Part shown: one piece after another, positions 19,187 through 28,022 of the stretch
How the letters are laid out: each line of letters begins with the position of its first letter
Position numbering within the stretch: the first letter of the stretch is position 1
DNA from: Nocardia neocaledoniensis
GTDB lineage: Bacteria; Actinomycetota; Actinomycetes; Mycobacteriales; Mycobacteriaceae
Length of the DNA stretch: 64,000 nt
Assembly (NCBI RefSeq): GCF_029868625.1
Contig: NZ_JARWOJ010000091.1
Span: forward strand, 1 to 64,000
Direction of reading: 5' to 3'
The notes under the pieces: model-generated
Told to the model about the DNA's origin: nothing
The model's database searches: none
What the model saw: the letters and a program-made list of their open reading frames with translations, nothing else
Made by a program: the position numbers and the translations under genes

Positions 19187-20113
19187 TCACGCTGTGCCGT
19201 TGGTGTCGTATCCAGCCTGGCACGAAGACACGCGGTCGGTGGGAAGGCCGTGCCCGTACTCCGCGTCTGCCACCGGATGGCTCTTCTCCACCGGCTCATC
19301 GGCGATCGACAACGCGGCGAGTCCTCCGTCGTAGCGCCGATACAGCAGGGCACCCCGTCCGGATCCAGGGTCGGTGTAGAAGAGAAAGGGGAGGCCATGG
19401 TCGCAGATCCTGGCGGTGGCCGCGTGTTCATCCAAGACCGGAGCCGGATGTACATGCAGGGTCGGCACGGCCGGCCCCGCCGCAGACAACGCGCCGGGTG
19501 GCCGGAGATCATGTTGCCGTGCCAGCCGTAGACCCCAGGGCCCGCCACGGTAGACGATCGAGTCCTCGCCGGTCTCGCTGTCGGTGAAAAGGTGCACGTC
19601 GTAGTCGAGTGCGTCCATCGTCCGAATGGCCGCGGCCGGCGACAACACTCGCGGCGTGATCGGCTTGCGCCGGGTGAGCGGGCCGGGAAAGAGGACCGAC
19701 GGCCGCGTCGACCAGGTCGCCGGCCACGGTCGCGGTGACCATCGCCGGGCACCGACGATCTGCCTTCGCAGCCGCTTCGCCACCAGGACAGCGACCCGAT
19801 CGGCGGGAGCTACGGTCTGCATCCGTACCGCCGTGCCATCCAGCGCGAGGTTCACCTGAACCAGCAACGGACCGCCGCCATCGCCCGAGTCGCTCACCCG
19901 GACGCGCACGGCACGGTCGGCTCCGAGTTCTCGCAGAGTCCGGCCGATGGCGGTGCCCAGTCGTTCGATCTCGGCGCCGGGCACCGCGCCCCGAATGCTC
20001 ACCATCGCCTCGGGCACAAGCAGGAACCGCGACAAGAGATCCGACGAACCCACGACCACACCTGTCCTTTCCGCTCGCCTGGCCACGGCGGCATCGAGCG
20101 CCCCTACATTCAT
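19187..20113 (-). CDS. Ribosome hibernation factor with two C-terminal repeats (HPF-like, copy 1)
   Basis: A 308-residue protein. The N-terminal 110 residues are an S30AE/HPF-like ribosome-binding domain, and about residues 150-300 hold two copies of the S30AE_C dimerisation motif: [22 protein letters not shown], then [27 protein letters not shown]. Long HPF dimerises 70S ribosomes into inactive 100S particles. M. tuberculosis Rv0079 is a DosR-controlled relative. The open frame reaches 20164, but the DosR-like box 20136-20149 lies inside it, so I choose the ATG at 20113 ([10 protein letters not shown]). Paralogue of 35207-36013. Confidence 0.82.
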   Translation of the reverse strand: MNVGALDAAVARRAERTGVVVGSSDLLSRFLLVPEAMVSIRGAVPGAEIERLGTAIGRTLRELGADRAVRVRVSDSGDGGGPLLVQVNLALDGTAVRMQTVAPADRVAVLVAKRLRRQIVGARRWSPRPWPATWSTRPSVLFPGPLTRRKPITPRVLSPAAAIRTMDALDYDVHLFTDSETGEDSIVYRGGPWGLRLARQHDLRPPGALSAAGPAVPTLHVHPAPVLDEHAATARICDHGLPFLFYTDPGSGRGALLYRRYDGGLAALSIADEPVEKSHPVADAEYGHGLPTDRVSSCQAGYDTNGTA

Positions 20114-20135
20114 CGCCGGGCCCGCACTCCGGACA

Positions 20136-20171
20136 GAGCCGAAGGTCCTCGCCGAGACGGTCACTGGTCCC
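20136..20171. promoter_or_regulatory. Tandem DosR-like boxes before HPF copy 1
   Basis: GAGCC-GAAG-GTCCT (20136-20149) and CGGTC-ACTG-GTCCC (20158-20171), starts 22 bp apart, 23 bp upstream of the ATG at 20113. Confidence 0.62.
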
Positions 20172-20215
20172 TGATCTGCGCGACTGCGCGAGATACCCGG
20201 TACGCGGGCACGGAA

Positions 20216-20473
20216 TCACTGTGTCGCGGCGGAACGCAGAACGGCGAGCCGATCCGCGTATTCCTTCGCATCGATCTCACCCCGGGCGAACCGCTCCGCC
20301 AGCACATGCTCGGCGCCCGGCGGCACCGGGTGCTGGCGGCGCCCGTTGTCCAGCCGGAACAGGTATCGCAAGGCGAGCACGAAACCAGCGATCAACAGAC
20401 CCCAGAACAACACCATTCCGAAACCCATCCAGACATAAGCCCAGCCACTGACATCATGGTCGTACCAGTACAT
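20216..20473 (-). CDS. SHOCT-domain membrane protein
   Basis: An 85-residue protein. One transmembrane helix (VWMGFGMVLFWGLLIAGFVLAL, about residues 14-35) is followed by a C-terminal SHOCT motif (AEHVLAERFARGEIDAKEYADRLAVL, about 53-78), the short helical oligomerisation unit found at the C-terminus of many small membrane proteins. AAGGAG nine bases upstream fixes the start at 20473. The longer frame to 20629 has no ribosome site and crosses the DosR-like boxes. Function unknown. Confidence 0.82.
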   Translation of the reverse strand: MYWYDHDVSGWAYVWMGFGMVLFWGLLIAGFVLALRYLFRLDNGRRQHPVPPGAEHVLAERFARGEIDAKEYADRLAVLRSAATQ

Positions 20474-20599
20474 TTCAGTCTCCTTCCGAGATCCGAACCG
20501 CGTGACACGACGGTTCGCCGGTAGTGCCACCATCGCCCTTCCCGGCACTGTGCGGTAAGGGCCGACAGACACCATTCGAGGAGTACCAATTCCTCCCAG

Positions 20600-20635
20600 A
20601 TGACCTTGGTCGAAGCTGTTGGGGACCAACGCCTC
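20600..20635. promoter_or_regulatory. Tandem DosR-like boxes between SHOCT protein and 20725
   Basis: ATGAC-CTTG-GTCGA (20600-20613) and GGGAC-CAAC-GCCTC (20622-20635), starts 22 bp apart, in the 251-bp divergent gap. They can serve the plus gene at 20725 (90 bp), the minus gene at 20473 (127 bp), or both. Confidence 0.5.
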
Positions 20636-20724
20636 TCACGAGGTGACCGGCGGCGGCGGGACAGTGTGGGGACGGACCGCGGAAACCGTGTCGCGGTCTG
20701 ACGAAAGACATCGGAGGAATCATC

Positions 20725-20979
20725 GTGAGCGACAGCACCACCACCGCCGCGTACCACAGCAAGCCGGGCGAGAGCCTCGCCGATCCCTACAACATTCCCG
20801 GGATTCTGCTCTTCTTCATCGGGATCGTCGGGCTCGCCTCCACCTTGACGGCAGCAGGGTACGGGTTCGGCGGATGGACCACGCTCGGGGCGATCGCCAC
20901 GGCCGCGAGCTTCACCGGGAGCATCGCCGTGTTCGTCCTCGAACACGAGCGTCTGCGCAGACTCGCCGCCCGACGCTGA
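20725..20979 (+). CDS. Small two-helix membrane protein, 84 aa
   Basis: Starts with GTG at 20725 behind a strong GGAGGAATCATC ribosome site. The 84-residue product has a soluble N-terminus (SLADPYNIPG), then two transmembrane helices (ILLFFIGIVGLASTLTAAGYGFG and LGAIATAASFTGSIAVFVLEHE) and a basic C-terminus (RLRRLAARR). I know no function; similar small proteins occur in Nocardia and mycobacterial stress operons. Divergent from the SHOCT gene, with shared DosR-like boxes. Confidence 0.72.
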   Translation: MSDSTTTAAYHSKPGESLADPYNIPGILLFFIGIVGLASTLTAAGYGFGGWTTLGAIATAASFTGSIAVFVLEHERLRRLAARR

Positions 20980-21077
20980 GAAGGCTTCGTCGACCACCAC
21001 CTCGCACGTCGAGAACGGAGAGCACCGCCATTGTCCGACCGTGAGACCGTTCCCCGCGCACCGACGAACCCGCCGTC

Positions 21078-21707
21078 ATGAGCACGACCGCCGCGCACCT
21101 GCTCCTCGTGTTCGCCGTCGTGTTCGCGGTGAACCTCCTGCCGGCGTTCGGCCCGCCCAACGCGCTGCTCGTGGTGTTCTTCGCGGTCAACGGGAACTTC
21201 CATCCGGTCCCGCTCGTCGTCTGCGCCGCCGTCGCCTCGGGTGCGGGTCGGTATGTCCTCGCCGCCGCCACCCGTCGCGCCGGTGGCCATCTCGGCCCGC
21301 GACGCACCGCCAACCTCCGGGCCGCCAGCGACTATCTCACCGCTCGTCGCGGCCGCAGATTCACCACGATCGGGGTGTTCTTCGTCTCCCCGCTGCCGTC
21401 GGCGCAGATGTTCGAGGCGGCCGGGCTCCTCGGATTGCGCCTGCTTCCGCTGACCATCGCGCATGTCATAGGCAGAATGGTCAGTTTCTCGCTGTACCTC
21501 AGCGCGGCCGAGGTCGCCGAGCGCAGTCTCGGCGAGACTCTGACCTCCTCGTTCACCACACCCTATGGCATCGCCGTACAGCTCGTGCTCCTGGTCGGTG
21601 TCGTCATGCTCGCGCGGATCGACTGGACCGAGTATCTACCCCACCGGCTCAGCGCGCGTCCTCCGGGCGGCCACGACGATGGCCCGGATACCGCCGCGCG
21701 GCAGTGA
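21078..21707 (+). CDS. Polytopic membrane protein (VTT/DedA-like fold)
   Basis: A 209-residue protein with about five hydrophobic segments. The re-entrant region FVVNLLPAFGPPNALLVVFF-type sequence near residues 12-35 and the central segment FTTIGVFFVSPLPSAQMFEAAGLLGL (about 96-121) resemble the VTT/DedA superfamily of membrane proteins, some of which move lipids. The assignment is by pattern only. No good ribosome site is seen before 21078. Its 3' end overlaps the convergent gene 21649-22362 by 59 bp. No convincing DosR-like box precedes it. Confidence 0.6.
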   Translation: MSTTAAHLLLVFAVVFAVNLLPAFGPPNALLVVFFAVNGNFHPVPLVVCAAVASGAGRYVLAAATRRAGGHLGPRRTANLRAASDYLTARRGRRFTTIGVFFVSPLPSAQMFEAAGLLGLRLLPLTIAHVIGRMVSFSLYLSAAEVAERSLGETLTSSFTTPYGIAVQLVLLVGVVMLARIDWTEYLPHRLSARPPGGHDDGPDTAARQ

Positions 21708-22362
21708 CTATTCCGCTGGCGCAGACCAGAATCACCGCGACGGCACCGATTCCGATGCCGATGTCGATGGCCTTGCCCACATCACCGCCCTCACCGCGTA
21801 GCCCGGCGAGGAAGTCCTCGGAGAAGTAGGGCCGGTGCACCAGAACAGCGGCCGCCGTGGCGATGGCCAGCAGATCGGCCACGATCGACAGGGCGGTGAC
21901 CGGCCACGTCCAAGCACGCACGAGCAGCTGCGCACCGGCGACCGCGATCCACAACACGGCGACCACCACGACTGCCGGCAACAATCGCGTCACCACACCG
22001 GAATCCAGTCCTCCCACGACCTCCGCCAGAAACGGTGGAGCCAGCGCGGGAAATAGACACACGGCGACGATCAGGACTGTGAGCGCGAAAACAAGGTCTC
22101 CGACGGCGTCACCGAGCGAGATCTCCCGCTTGTGTGGCACCGGCGCCAGGTCGTCCGGCCGCCATTCGGGCACGACCGCGCCCGGCGCGACGCGTTCGAT
22201 CGCCGCGAAAACGACTGTCACCCAAAATGCGGTATACACGGCACCGGCGAACGCGGACGTCAGCCCGTCGCGAAGAACGTCGAAGACGGTGGGCGCGGAT
22301 TCTCCGCCGAGGGCGGCCGTCAGCAGACTCACGCCGCCCACGACAATCGCCATCGCCCGCAC
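21649..22362 (-). CDS. Membrane protein, possibly N-terminally truncated
   Basis: The first start is GTG at 22362, giving 237 residues and six hydrophobic segments. The same frame continues upstream to about 22510 without a stop and reads PRQLIGPHLYDTYLRVLWPAVRA just before the GTG. That segment normally joins a cytoplasmic helical (HAAS-like) domain to the first membrane helix in actinobacterial proteins of this kind. No start codon precedes it, apart from a CTG, before an upstream in-frame stop. So the soluble N-terminal domain seems lost, and the remaining gene may be a remnant or use an unusual start. Its stop region overlaps the convergent gene. Confidence 0.5.
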   Translation of the reverse strand: MRAMAIVVGGVSLLTAALGGESAPTVFDVLRDGLTSAFAGAVYTAFWVTVVFAAIERVAPGAVVPEWRPDDLAPVPHKREISLGDAVGDLVFALTVLIVAVCLFPALAPPFLAEVVGGLDSGVVTRLLPAVVVVAVLWIAVAGAQLLVRAWTWPVTALSIVADLLAIATAAAVLVHRPYFSEDFLAGLRGEGGDVGKAIDIGIGIGAVAVILVCASGIVTAARRYPGHRRGRPEDAR

Positions 22363-22447
22363 CGCGGGCCACAGGACCCGGAGGTAGGTGTCGTACAGAT
22401 GTGGCCCGATCAGCTGACGCGGCGCGCCGCGAACCCGTCGAGCGCGA

Positions 22448-22774
22448 TCATCGGCGGCCGAGCGAACGAGCGCTGACGATGAGGGCGGCGATGACGACAG
22501 CCCCGACCACGGCGACGAGCCTGTTCACATCGACCGCGGGCTGCCAGCGGACCTTTCCGTCACGGATGACGAAGGCACCGACGGGCTTCGCCCCGACACC
22601 GAATCCGGCACCGGAGCCCGCCTCGCCCTTCGATTCCGATCCGCCGCCCCCGGCGCCGCCGGAGACAGCGGCCACGCCGATCACCGTGGTGCCGTCGCGT
22701 TCGACCGGCTCGGCGTAGACACGTTCGACGGTCATCGCGTCCTTCGCGGCGCGGAAAGCGTCATCGATCCTCAT
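22448..22774 (-). CDS. GerW/YtfJ-family protein
   Basis: A 108-residue protein of the GerW (YtfJ) family: an N-terminal helix (MRIDDAFRAAKDAMTVERVY), then PVERDGTTVIGVAAV, a Gly-Ser-rich loop, GAGFGVGAKPVGAFVIRDGKVRW and a C-terminal transmembrane helix (LVAVVGAVVIAALIVSA, about 86-102). In Bacillus the family is linked to spore germination; in non-spore-formers the role is unknown. GAGGAG upstream fixes the start at 22774. Confidence 0.8.
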   Translation of the reverse strand: MRIDDAFRAAKDAMTVERVYAEPVERDGTTVIGVAAVSGGAGGGGSESKGEAGSGAGFGVGAKPVGAFVIRDGKVRWQPAVDVNRLVAVVGAVVIAALIVSARSLGRR

Positions 22775-22864
22775 GGTTGTGCTCCTCAGGGTGTTGTCCA
22801 GAATTCGAGGGCCGGGCATCGGCTCCGCCGGGCGAGGGTCTCACCACCGCGGAGGCACGACTGT

Positions 22865-23833
22865 CTAGTCGTCTTCCACCAACAACTCCGTGAGGGGGCG
22901 TCGTGGTGTTTCCGGCGGCTTCCCGGCGCTCGTCGGTGCCCAGCCCACGCGCAGAATGGCCTGCGGATAGGCGATATCGTCGAGCAATCGGCGACGTATC
23001 CGCACACGCTGCGCGGGGATCTCGAGCGGCTCGGTGAGCAGGCAGGTGGCGAGCCCGACGCCGGTCGCCGTCAGCAGGATGCTGCTGATCGCTTCTCCCG
23101 CACGCAGTCTCGACACCCGATCGTCGCCGGAGGTACCGATCACGAGCAGGTCGGCGTGATCGGGTTCCTCTGCCGGATCGGTGTATTCGGCTCCGGCGAA
23201 CAGCCTGGCCGGTAGGTCGTCGTCCAGGCGCGGGCTCAGCGTGTTCCGCGCGGGCACCCCGTCGACACTGCCATGCCTGCCCGACCACATCGCGAGTTCG
23301 AACCGATACGCCTCGTCGCCGGCGTGAATTCCGCTGGCGGCACGGGCGGCGGACCGCACCGATTCCCGGTCATCGATCCGGCGCACCACGGCACCTTGCG
23401 CCGCTGCCCGTTCGGTGAACAGACCGAGGTAACCAGCCGGGATCGGCCACGACGTGTAGTGCCGTCGATCGGTCCTGCGGACGCTGATCGCCTTGCTCAT
23501 CTCGATGTCGAGCGGGGCGGGTCGATGCGGTACGAGCGTCACCGCGGCGAGGTGATCCGGGTCGGCGGGATCGGGGACCCGGTGGATCACCGCGGCCCAT
23601 CCCATCGCCGCCAACGCCACCGTCAGATGGTGCAGAGCCGCGCCGCAGCTGATCACGGTGTCGCGCTGGTCGGGATCGGTCGCGGGCAGAGCGCGTTGCC
23701 GGTCGAGGTAGAGGTGGATGCTGTGGTCGGCGATACGCCAGCGCCACGGCTGAATGTTGTGCACGGACGGCGCACGCCCGGCGAGCGTCAGCGCCGCCTT
23801 CACGGTGGTGTCATCGGGGAGTCCGCGCTTCAT
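22865..23833 (-). CDS. Acg-family nitroreductase-like protein
   Basis: A 322-residue paralogue with the motif RAPSVHNIQPWRWR (about residues 20-33) and the second flavin segment SRLRAGEAISSILLTATGVGLATCLLTEPLE. The C-terminus PQAILRVGWAP followed by Pro-rich RRPLTELL is shared with the paralogue at 29977. An AAGGA motif precedes the ATG at 23833. The longer frame to 23929 contains both DosR-like boxes and is rejected. Monocistronic by its own promoter; the stress-protein gene upstream ends at 24026. Confidence 0.85.
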   Translation of the reverse strand: MKRGLPDDTTVKAALTLAGRAPSVHNIQPWRWRIADHSIHLYLDRQRALPATDPDQRDTVISCGAALHHLTVALAAMGWAAVIHRVPDPADPDHLAAVTLVPHRPAPLDIEMSKAISVRRTDRRHYTSWPIPAGYLGLFTERAAAQGAVVRRIDDRESVRSAARAASGIHAGDEAYRFELAMWSGRHGSVDGVPARNTLSPRLDDDLPARLFAGAEYTDPAEEPDHADLLVIGTSGDDRVSRLRAGEAISSILLTATGVGLATCLLTEPLEIPAQRVRIRRRLLDDIAYPQAILRVGWAPTSAGKPPETPRRPLTELLVEDD

Positions 23834-23893
23834 GCTGTCCGTCCTTCGTCGTTTCGTCGCTTCACCGTCCCACCTCGATGGGGACGGGGATAA

Positions 23894-23929
23894 GGGCACG
23901 ATGTCCCCGCTCACAGGGACTTCGGGCAA
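23894..23929. promoter_or_regulatory. Tandem DosR-like boxes before nitroreductase 23833
   Basis: GGGCA-CGAT-GTCCC (23894-23907, strong) and GGGAC-TTCG-GGCAA (23916-23929, one good half), starts 22 bp apart, 61 bp upstream of the ATG. Confidence 0.65.
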
Positions 23930-24025
23930 TCCGTGGGCCGGGCGGTCGCGGATCGGCCACTCGCCTCGACGGCACTACCCGGCGAGGCGGCCATGGTCTG
24001 CCGTGGCCGCCTCGACTCGTCGCTG

Positions 24026-24928
24026 CTACGTCCTGTCGCGGACTACGACCATCGGAAGCTCTACCGAATGCAACAGCGCGTTGCTGGTGGAGCCGAGCAG
24101 CATACTGGCGAATCCACCGCGACCATGGCTGCCCACGACCAGCAGTTGTGCCGACGCGGACTCCTCCAGCAGCGCGCGTACCGGGCGGTTGGCAACGACC
24201 ACGCCGCGCACGGCCACGTCGGGATAGCGCTCGCCGTACCCGGCCAATGCCTCGGAGAGTTCGGCTTCCGCGGTCTGCCTGCCCATCTCCCAGCCGAGCA
24301 GGGGCAGATCGGCGCTGGCGTCGCTGAACGCGTGGACCGCGACGAGATCGACCTTGCGGCGCGAGGCCTCCTCGAACGCGAACTCCACGGCGCCGACACT
24401 GTTGTCGGACCCGTCCACGCCGACCAGTACCGGCAACCCGGCAGTAACCGGATCCGTGGCGACGATGCCCTGGACCACGGCGACCGGGCAGTGAGCGTGC
24501 CGTGTCACCGCGGTACTGACCGAGCCGAGCAGCCCTCGTTGGAAGGCCCCGATGCCACGGCTGCCGACGACGAGGATCTCCGCCGTGATCGACCGCTCGA
24601 TCAGCAACGGCGAGGCCAGCTCGAACGCGACCTCGGTGGTGATCGTGAGGTCCTCGTCGGGCACCGCGGCGCGGGCGACCCGTGCCGCTTCGCCGACCAC
24701 CCGCTCAGCATCCGCCCTGAGCCATTCCAGATCGGCCTCGCCCAGCGACATTCCCGGACCGAAGCCCGTCTGGATGGCGGCAGAGGTGAGGATGTGCAGC
24801 GGAAGGTGATGCAGCGCCGCTTCGGCGGCGGCCCATGCCGCGGCCTGATAGGAATTGGCGGATCCGTCGACCGCGGCCAGCACCGGCCGGGGTCGGTGTT
24901 CGGTGGGCCGCGCCGTCTTCTCGGTCAT
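24026..24928 (-). CDS. Universal stress protein, tandem-domain
   Basis: A 300-residue tandem UspA protein. Domain 1 begins PVLAAVDGSANSYQAAAWA and carries the ATP motif VGSRGIGAFQRGLLGSVS. Domain 2 begins PVLVGVDGSDNSVGAVEFA and carries VGSHGRGGFASMLLGSTSN. Both nucleotide sites are intact, unlike in the copy at 28023. AGGAAAGG upstream supports the ATG at 24928. Minus-strand, with a cluster of DosR-like boxes upstream (25009-25065). A very long plus-strand frame over this gene is antisense shadow. Confidence 0.88.
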   Translation of the reverse strand: MTEKTARPTEHRPRPVLAAVDGSANSYQAAAWAAAEAALHHLPLHILTSAAIQTGFGPGMSLGEADLEWLRADAERVVGEAARVARAAVPDEDLTITTEVAFELASPLLIERSITAEILVVGSRGIGAFQRGLLGSVSTAVTRHAHCPVAVVQGIVATDPVTAGLPVLVGVDGSDNSVGAVEFAFEEASRRKVDLVAVHAFSDASADLPLLGWEMGRQTAEAELSEALAGYGERYPDVAVRGVVVANRPVRALLEESASAQLLVVGSHGRGGFASMLLGSTSNALLHSVELPMVVVRDRT

Positions 24929-25008
24929 CGTCGTTGCCTTTCCTCGGGGTCACCAGCCCGTCGCCGGCGTCGACATCGAGCATTCCCGGGATCGGCCGGC
25001 CACGGGCA

Positions 25009-25065
25009 GGGGCCAAGGTCATCGTCGGGGCGGGCCGATCGGCCCGGATTTCGGTACGAGGTCCC
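25009..25065. promoter_or_regulatory. Cluster of DosR-like boxes before the stress protein at 24928
   Basis: GGGGC-CAAG-GTCAT (25009-25022), the perfect palindrome GGGCC-GATC-GGCCC (25032-25045) and CGGTA-CGAG-GTCCC (25052-25065). Starts are 23 and 20 bp apart. They lie 81-137 bp upstream of the start. Confidence 0.5.
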
Positions 25066-25150
25066 CGGTTCGGCTGTCGCGCTCGTGCCGCATCACAGCG
25101 GGTCTGCCGGCTCGGCGAGCGGGAGTTCTGGGCGAGTGCTCGGCACAGCC

Positions 25151-25606
25151 TCAGCGGTGCTCGGGTACTTCCCGTTCCAGCAGGCGGATGCCGGTGACGA
25201 TATCGGGGTCGATCGTGATGACGGCGTCCATCATGCCTTCCACCCAGGGCCGCAGCCGCCGCTCGTAGCTCGCGACGCGCCCGGGGTCGGAGACGGTGCG
25301 AGCAAGGCCGGTCACCGACACCGACCACCCGACCCGGCGCACCGGATCGATCTCATCGGCGCCATAGGTGACCACCACCGGTGCGGTGTGGGAGGCGAGC
25401 CCGGTGAGCGGGGAGTGCAGGCGCGTCCGGACGACGATCAACCCGTCCTCGTCGACGAGGTGGTTGACCGGTCGGATCGCCGGCAGCGCGTCGCGCGTGT
25501 AGACCACCCTGCCCATCGGCACGCTCGCCAGCAGCCGCAAGGCCTCGGCCCGTCCCAGCTCCAGCACCCTGCGCTGCCCGTCACCCTCGTTTCCCGAGTC
25601 GATCAC
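25151..25606 (-). CDS. Pyridoxamine-5'-phosphate-oxidase-fold (PPOX) protein
   Basis: A 151-residue split-barrel protein. [40 protein letters not shown] (first 20: [20 protein letters not shown]) is the N-terminal flavin/F420-binding part of the PPOX family, with [12 protein letters not shown] and [13 protein letters not shown] next. DosR regulons contain members of this family. I favour the GTG at 25606, which has GGAG seven bases upstream; a GTG at 25636 lacks a good site. Cofactor (FMN or F420) not determinable by eye. Confidence 0.8.
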   Translation of the reverse strand: MIDSGNEGDGQRRVLELGRAEALRLLASVPMGRVVYTRDALPAIRPVNHLVDEDGLIVVRTRLHSPLTGLASHTAPVVVTYGADEIDPVRRVGWSVSVTGLARTVSDPGRVASYERRLRPWVEGMMDAVITIDPDIVTGIRLLEREVPEHR

Positions 25607-25721
25607 GACGGAACTCCGGCCTGGGGCGAATCCCACATCTCGATCAGCCGCACAGATTTCGACCTCGCCTTCCGTTCGTCGTCCTGCGCCGAGGAGACCA
25701 CACCGGCCGAACCGGGGCCCA

Positions 25722-25757
25722 GTGCCGGAAGCCCCTTCACGATGGGCCTTTCAGCCC
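25722..25757. promoter_or_regulatory. Tandem DosR-like boxes between PPOX gene and desaturase
   Basis: GTGCC-GGAA-GCCCC (25722-25735) and GGGCC-TTTC-AGCCC (25744-25757), starts 22 bp apart, about 105 bp from each divergent start (25606 minus, 25862 plus). Probably shared. Confidence 0.6.
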
Positions 25758-25861
25758 TACGAGCCATTGACACCGCGGTGGTGATGTTGGGCGGCCGACG
25801 ACCGAAGCGACCATCGTCGGTGTATCCGTCCCGATCCACAGCAGAAGGGCAGACGACCACA

Positions 25862-26821
25862 GTGCCTCGTGACCTGACACAACGTGAGATCCTCACCGAA
25901 CTGGAACCGGTCGCCGAACGCTGTCTCAACAGCCATCTCGGCATGAGCAAGGACTGGCAGCCGCACGACTACATCCCCTGGGAGCGGGGGCGCAATTTCG
26001 CGATGCTCGGCGGGATCGATTGGGACGCCGAACAATCCACGCTCAGCGAGGTCGCCAAGGCCGCCATGATCACCAATCTGCTCACCGAGGACAACCTGCC
26101 GTCCTATCACCGCGAGATCTCCCGAAACTTCTCCCGCGACGGAGCCTGGGGCACCTGGGTGGGCCGGTGGACCGCGGAGGAGATGCGGCACAGCACCGTG
26201 ATCCGCGACTACCTGGTGGTCACCCGAGGCGTCGACCCCGTCCGGCTCGAAGCGGCGCGAATGCAGCACATGACCAACGGTTTCGCGGCCGGGACCGGCG
26301 CGGGCGATTCCGACACGGGCGCCGGTCTGCTGTATTCCGTGGCCTATGTCAGCTTTCAGGAACTGGCCACTCGCGTCACCCACCGCAACACCGGCAAGGT
26401 CTGTGCCGACGACATCGCCGACAGAATGCTCCAGCGGATCGCCGCCGACGAGAATCTGCACATGATCTTCTACCGCAGCGTCTGCGCGGCGGCCTTGGAC
26501 CTCGTACCCGATCAGGCGATCGAAGCGATCGACACCATCGTCTGCAACTTCCAGATGCCCGGCGCCGGCATGCCCGACTTCCGCCGCCACGGTGTGCTCA
26601 TGGCCAAGCACGGCGTCTATGACCTCCGTCAGCACCTGGAAGAAGTATTGAATCCTGTGCTGCGACAGTGGAACATCTTCGAACGCGCGGACTTCACCGC
26701 GCGCGGGGAGCGGGCCAGGGAACATCTGGCCGGCTTCCTCGACGACCTGGCGACGGTGAAGATCCCCCGGTTCGAGGAACAACGCGACAGGGCGCTCGCC
26801 CGGGACCGAGCGCGGGCCTGA
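25862..26821 (+). CDS. Acyl-[acyl-carrier-protein] desaturase, DesA1-like
   Basis: A 319-residue ferritin-like di-iron enzyme close to mycobacterial DesA1. The N-terminal block HLGMSKDWQPHDYIPWERGRN (HLGMSKDWQPHDYIPWERG) matches DesA1 HLSMHKPWNPHDYIPW. Iron ligands are visible in WTAEEMRHSTVIRDYLVVTR (EExxH) and ADENLHMIFYR (ExxH). LLTEDNLPSYHREI and SFQELATRVTHRNTGK are also shared. Start is the GTG at 25862; the frame is open far upstream but is antisense there. It introduces a double bond into ACP-bound fatty acids and needs oxygen, so placement in a hypoxia island is notable. Confidence 0.88.
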   Translation: MPRDLTQREILTELEPVAERCLNSHLGMSKDWQPHDYIPWERGRNFAMLGGIDWDAEQSTLSEVAKAAMITNLLTEDNLPSYHREISRNFSRDGAWGTWVGRWTAEEMRHSTVIRDYLVVTRGVDPVRLEAARMQHMTNGFAAGTGAGDSDTGAGLLYSVAYVSFQELATRVTHRNTGKVCADDIADRMLQRIAADENLHMIFYRSVCAAALDLVPDQAIEAIDTIVCNFQMPGAGMPDFRRHGVLMAKHGVYDLRQHLEEVLNPVLRQWNIFERADFTARGERAREHLAGFLDDLATVKIPRFEEQRDRALARDRARA

Positions 26822-26895
26822 CACCGGCCGGGCCCGGCAGCTGCGCGCTCGCCGTTCGAGACCACGGATACAGGCGACGAACGGCGCACCCGGCG

Positions 26896-26909
26896 AGGAC
26901 GTTCGGCAC
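26896..26909. promoter_or_regulatory. DosR-like box before pfkB
   Basis: AGGAC-GTTC-GGCAC, 36 bp upstream of pfkB. A possible weak partner, GGGCA-ACAC-CGCGA, starts 22 bp downstream (26918). Confidence 0.5.
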
Positions 26910-26944
26910 TGCTGGACGGGCAACACCGCGACCATGCTGGCGTG

Positions 26945-27925
26945 ATGGACCCCATGCGGCATCCGGTGCCGATCGCCACCTTCACCATCAATCCCACGGT
27001 GGATCTCTCCCTGGAGGTCACCGGCCTGCGACCGGAAGGAAAGTCGCGTGCGCGGCTACGTTCGGTTCGCGGTGGCGGCGGGGGCATCAATGTCGCGCGC
27101 GGCGTCCGGCGTCTGGGTGGCACGGCCCTCGCCGTGCACACCGCGGGCCGAGAAGTGGGCGCGCGGTTGAACCGGTTGCTCGACGACGAAGGCCTCGCGC
27201 ACCTGCCCGTCGAGATCGACGAGGACACCCGTGAGGCGCTCGTCATCGCCGAACAGGAGTCGGGCGGGAGCTTCCACGTAGTTCCGGAAGGACCGACGTT
27301 GTCCGCCGCCGAGGAACGGCAGTGTCTCGATACGATCGCCCGAACCGCCGAGCACTGCGACCATTTCGTGCTCTCCGGCAGCGGGACGCCCGGTCTGAGC
27401 GCGGAATTCAGCGCCACCGTGGCACGCGCCGTGGCTGCGGCCGGCGCCGCGCTGATCGCCGACATCGCGCGCCCCCAGCTGACCACGATGCTGGCCGAAC
27501 CCGTGTTTCTGTTGCGGCTCGACCGCGTCGAAGCCGCCGCCCTGATCGGCCGTCCGATCAGGGGATACGACGACGCGTGCGCGGCGAATGCTGTCCTGCT
27601 CGCGCGCGGCGCCTGCGAACACGCGATCACCACGGTCGGCGCGCTCGGCGCGGTGTGCTCCGACGGCGACGGCCATCGGGTGATAGCGGCGCCCGACCTG
27701 CCGACGCCGCCGCGCAGCGACGCGTGCGCGGGAGACAGCCTGGTCGCGGCACTCACCCACCAGCTGACCGAGGGCGCCGACGTGCCGAGGGCGTGTGAGT
27801 TCGGAGTGGCCGCCGCGGCGGCCACCGTCATGCTGGCCGGGACCGACATGTTCGAGTCCGCGACCGTGCGCACACTCGCGGCTCGGATCCGCGCGGTGCG
27901 AGCGACCGGCCCTGTCGCCGAATGA
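26945..27925 (+). CDS. pfkB: PfkB-family sugar kinase (6-phosphofructokinase-like)
   Basis: A 326-residue ribokinase-fold enzyme of the PfkB/LacC group, as is Rv2029c of the M. tuberculosis DosR regulon. Substrate motifs: TINPTVDLSLEV near the N-terminus and RGGGGGINVARGVRRLGG (about residues 40-57). The catalytic motif is SDACAGDSLVAALTHQL (Asp about 266); Cys replaces the more usual Gly of GAGDS. A GTG three bases upstream is an alternative start. It would phosphorylate fructose-6-phosphate independently of the allosteric PfkA. Followed by two stress-protein genes. Confidence 0.85.
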   Translation: MDPMRHPVPIATFTINPTVDLSLEVTGLRPEGKSRARLRSVRGGGGGINVARGVRRLGGTALAVHTAGREVGARLNRLLDDEGLAHLPVEIDEDTREALVIAEQESGGSFHVVPEGPTLSAAEERQCLDTIARTAEHCDHFVLSGSGTPGLSAEFSATVARAVAAAGAALIADIARPQLTTMLAEPVFLLRLDRVEAAALIGRPIRGYDDACAANAVLLARGACEHAITTVGALGAVCSDGDGHRVIAAPDLPTPPRSDACAGDSLVAALTHQLTEGADVPRACEFGVAAAAATVMLAGTDMFESATVRTLAARIRAVRATGPVAE

Positions 27926-27951
27926 CGGTGTCGTGCGATTCCGTATGCCCC

Positions 27952-27987
27952 GTGCCGAAGGTCCCGGTTGTTCGGGTACAGGTGCCC
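27952..27987. promoter_or_regulatory. Tandem DosR-like boxes before stress protein 28023
   Basis: GTGCC-GAAG-GTCCC (27952-27965) and GGGTA-CAGG-TGCCC (27974-27987), starts 22 bp apart, ending 35 bp before the ATG. Confidence 0.62.
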
Positions 27988-28022
27988 TGCCGGTCGCAGA
28001 CTGTGCCAGCCACCCTGAAGGT

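Noticed and set aside
19174..19752. N-terminal extension of the alcohol dehydrogenase
   Set aside because: Overlaps the hibernation-factor gene in another frame; the ATG at 19173 has a good ribosome site and starts the MDR fold.
23933..25861. Very long plus-strand open frame before the desaturase
   Set aside because: It is antisense to the stress-protein and PPOX genes; the GC-rich third positions keep frames open. The desaturase starts at the GTG 25862.
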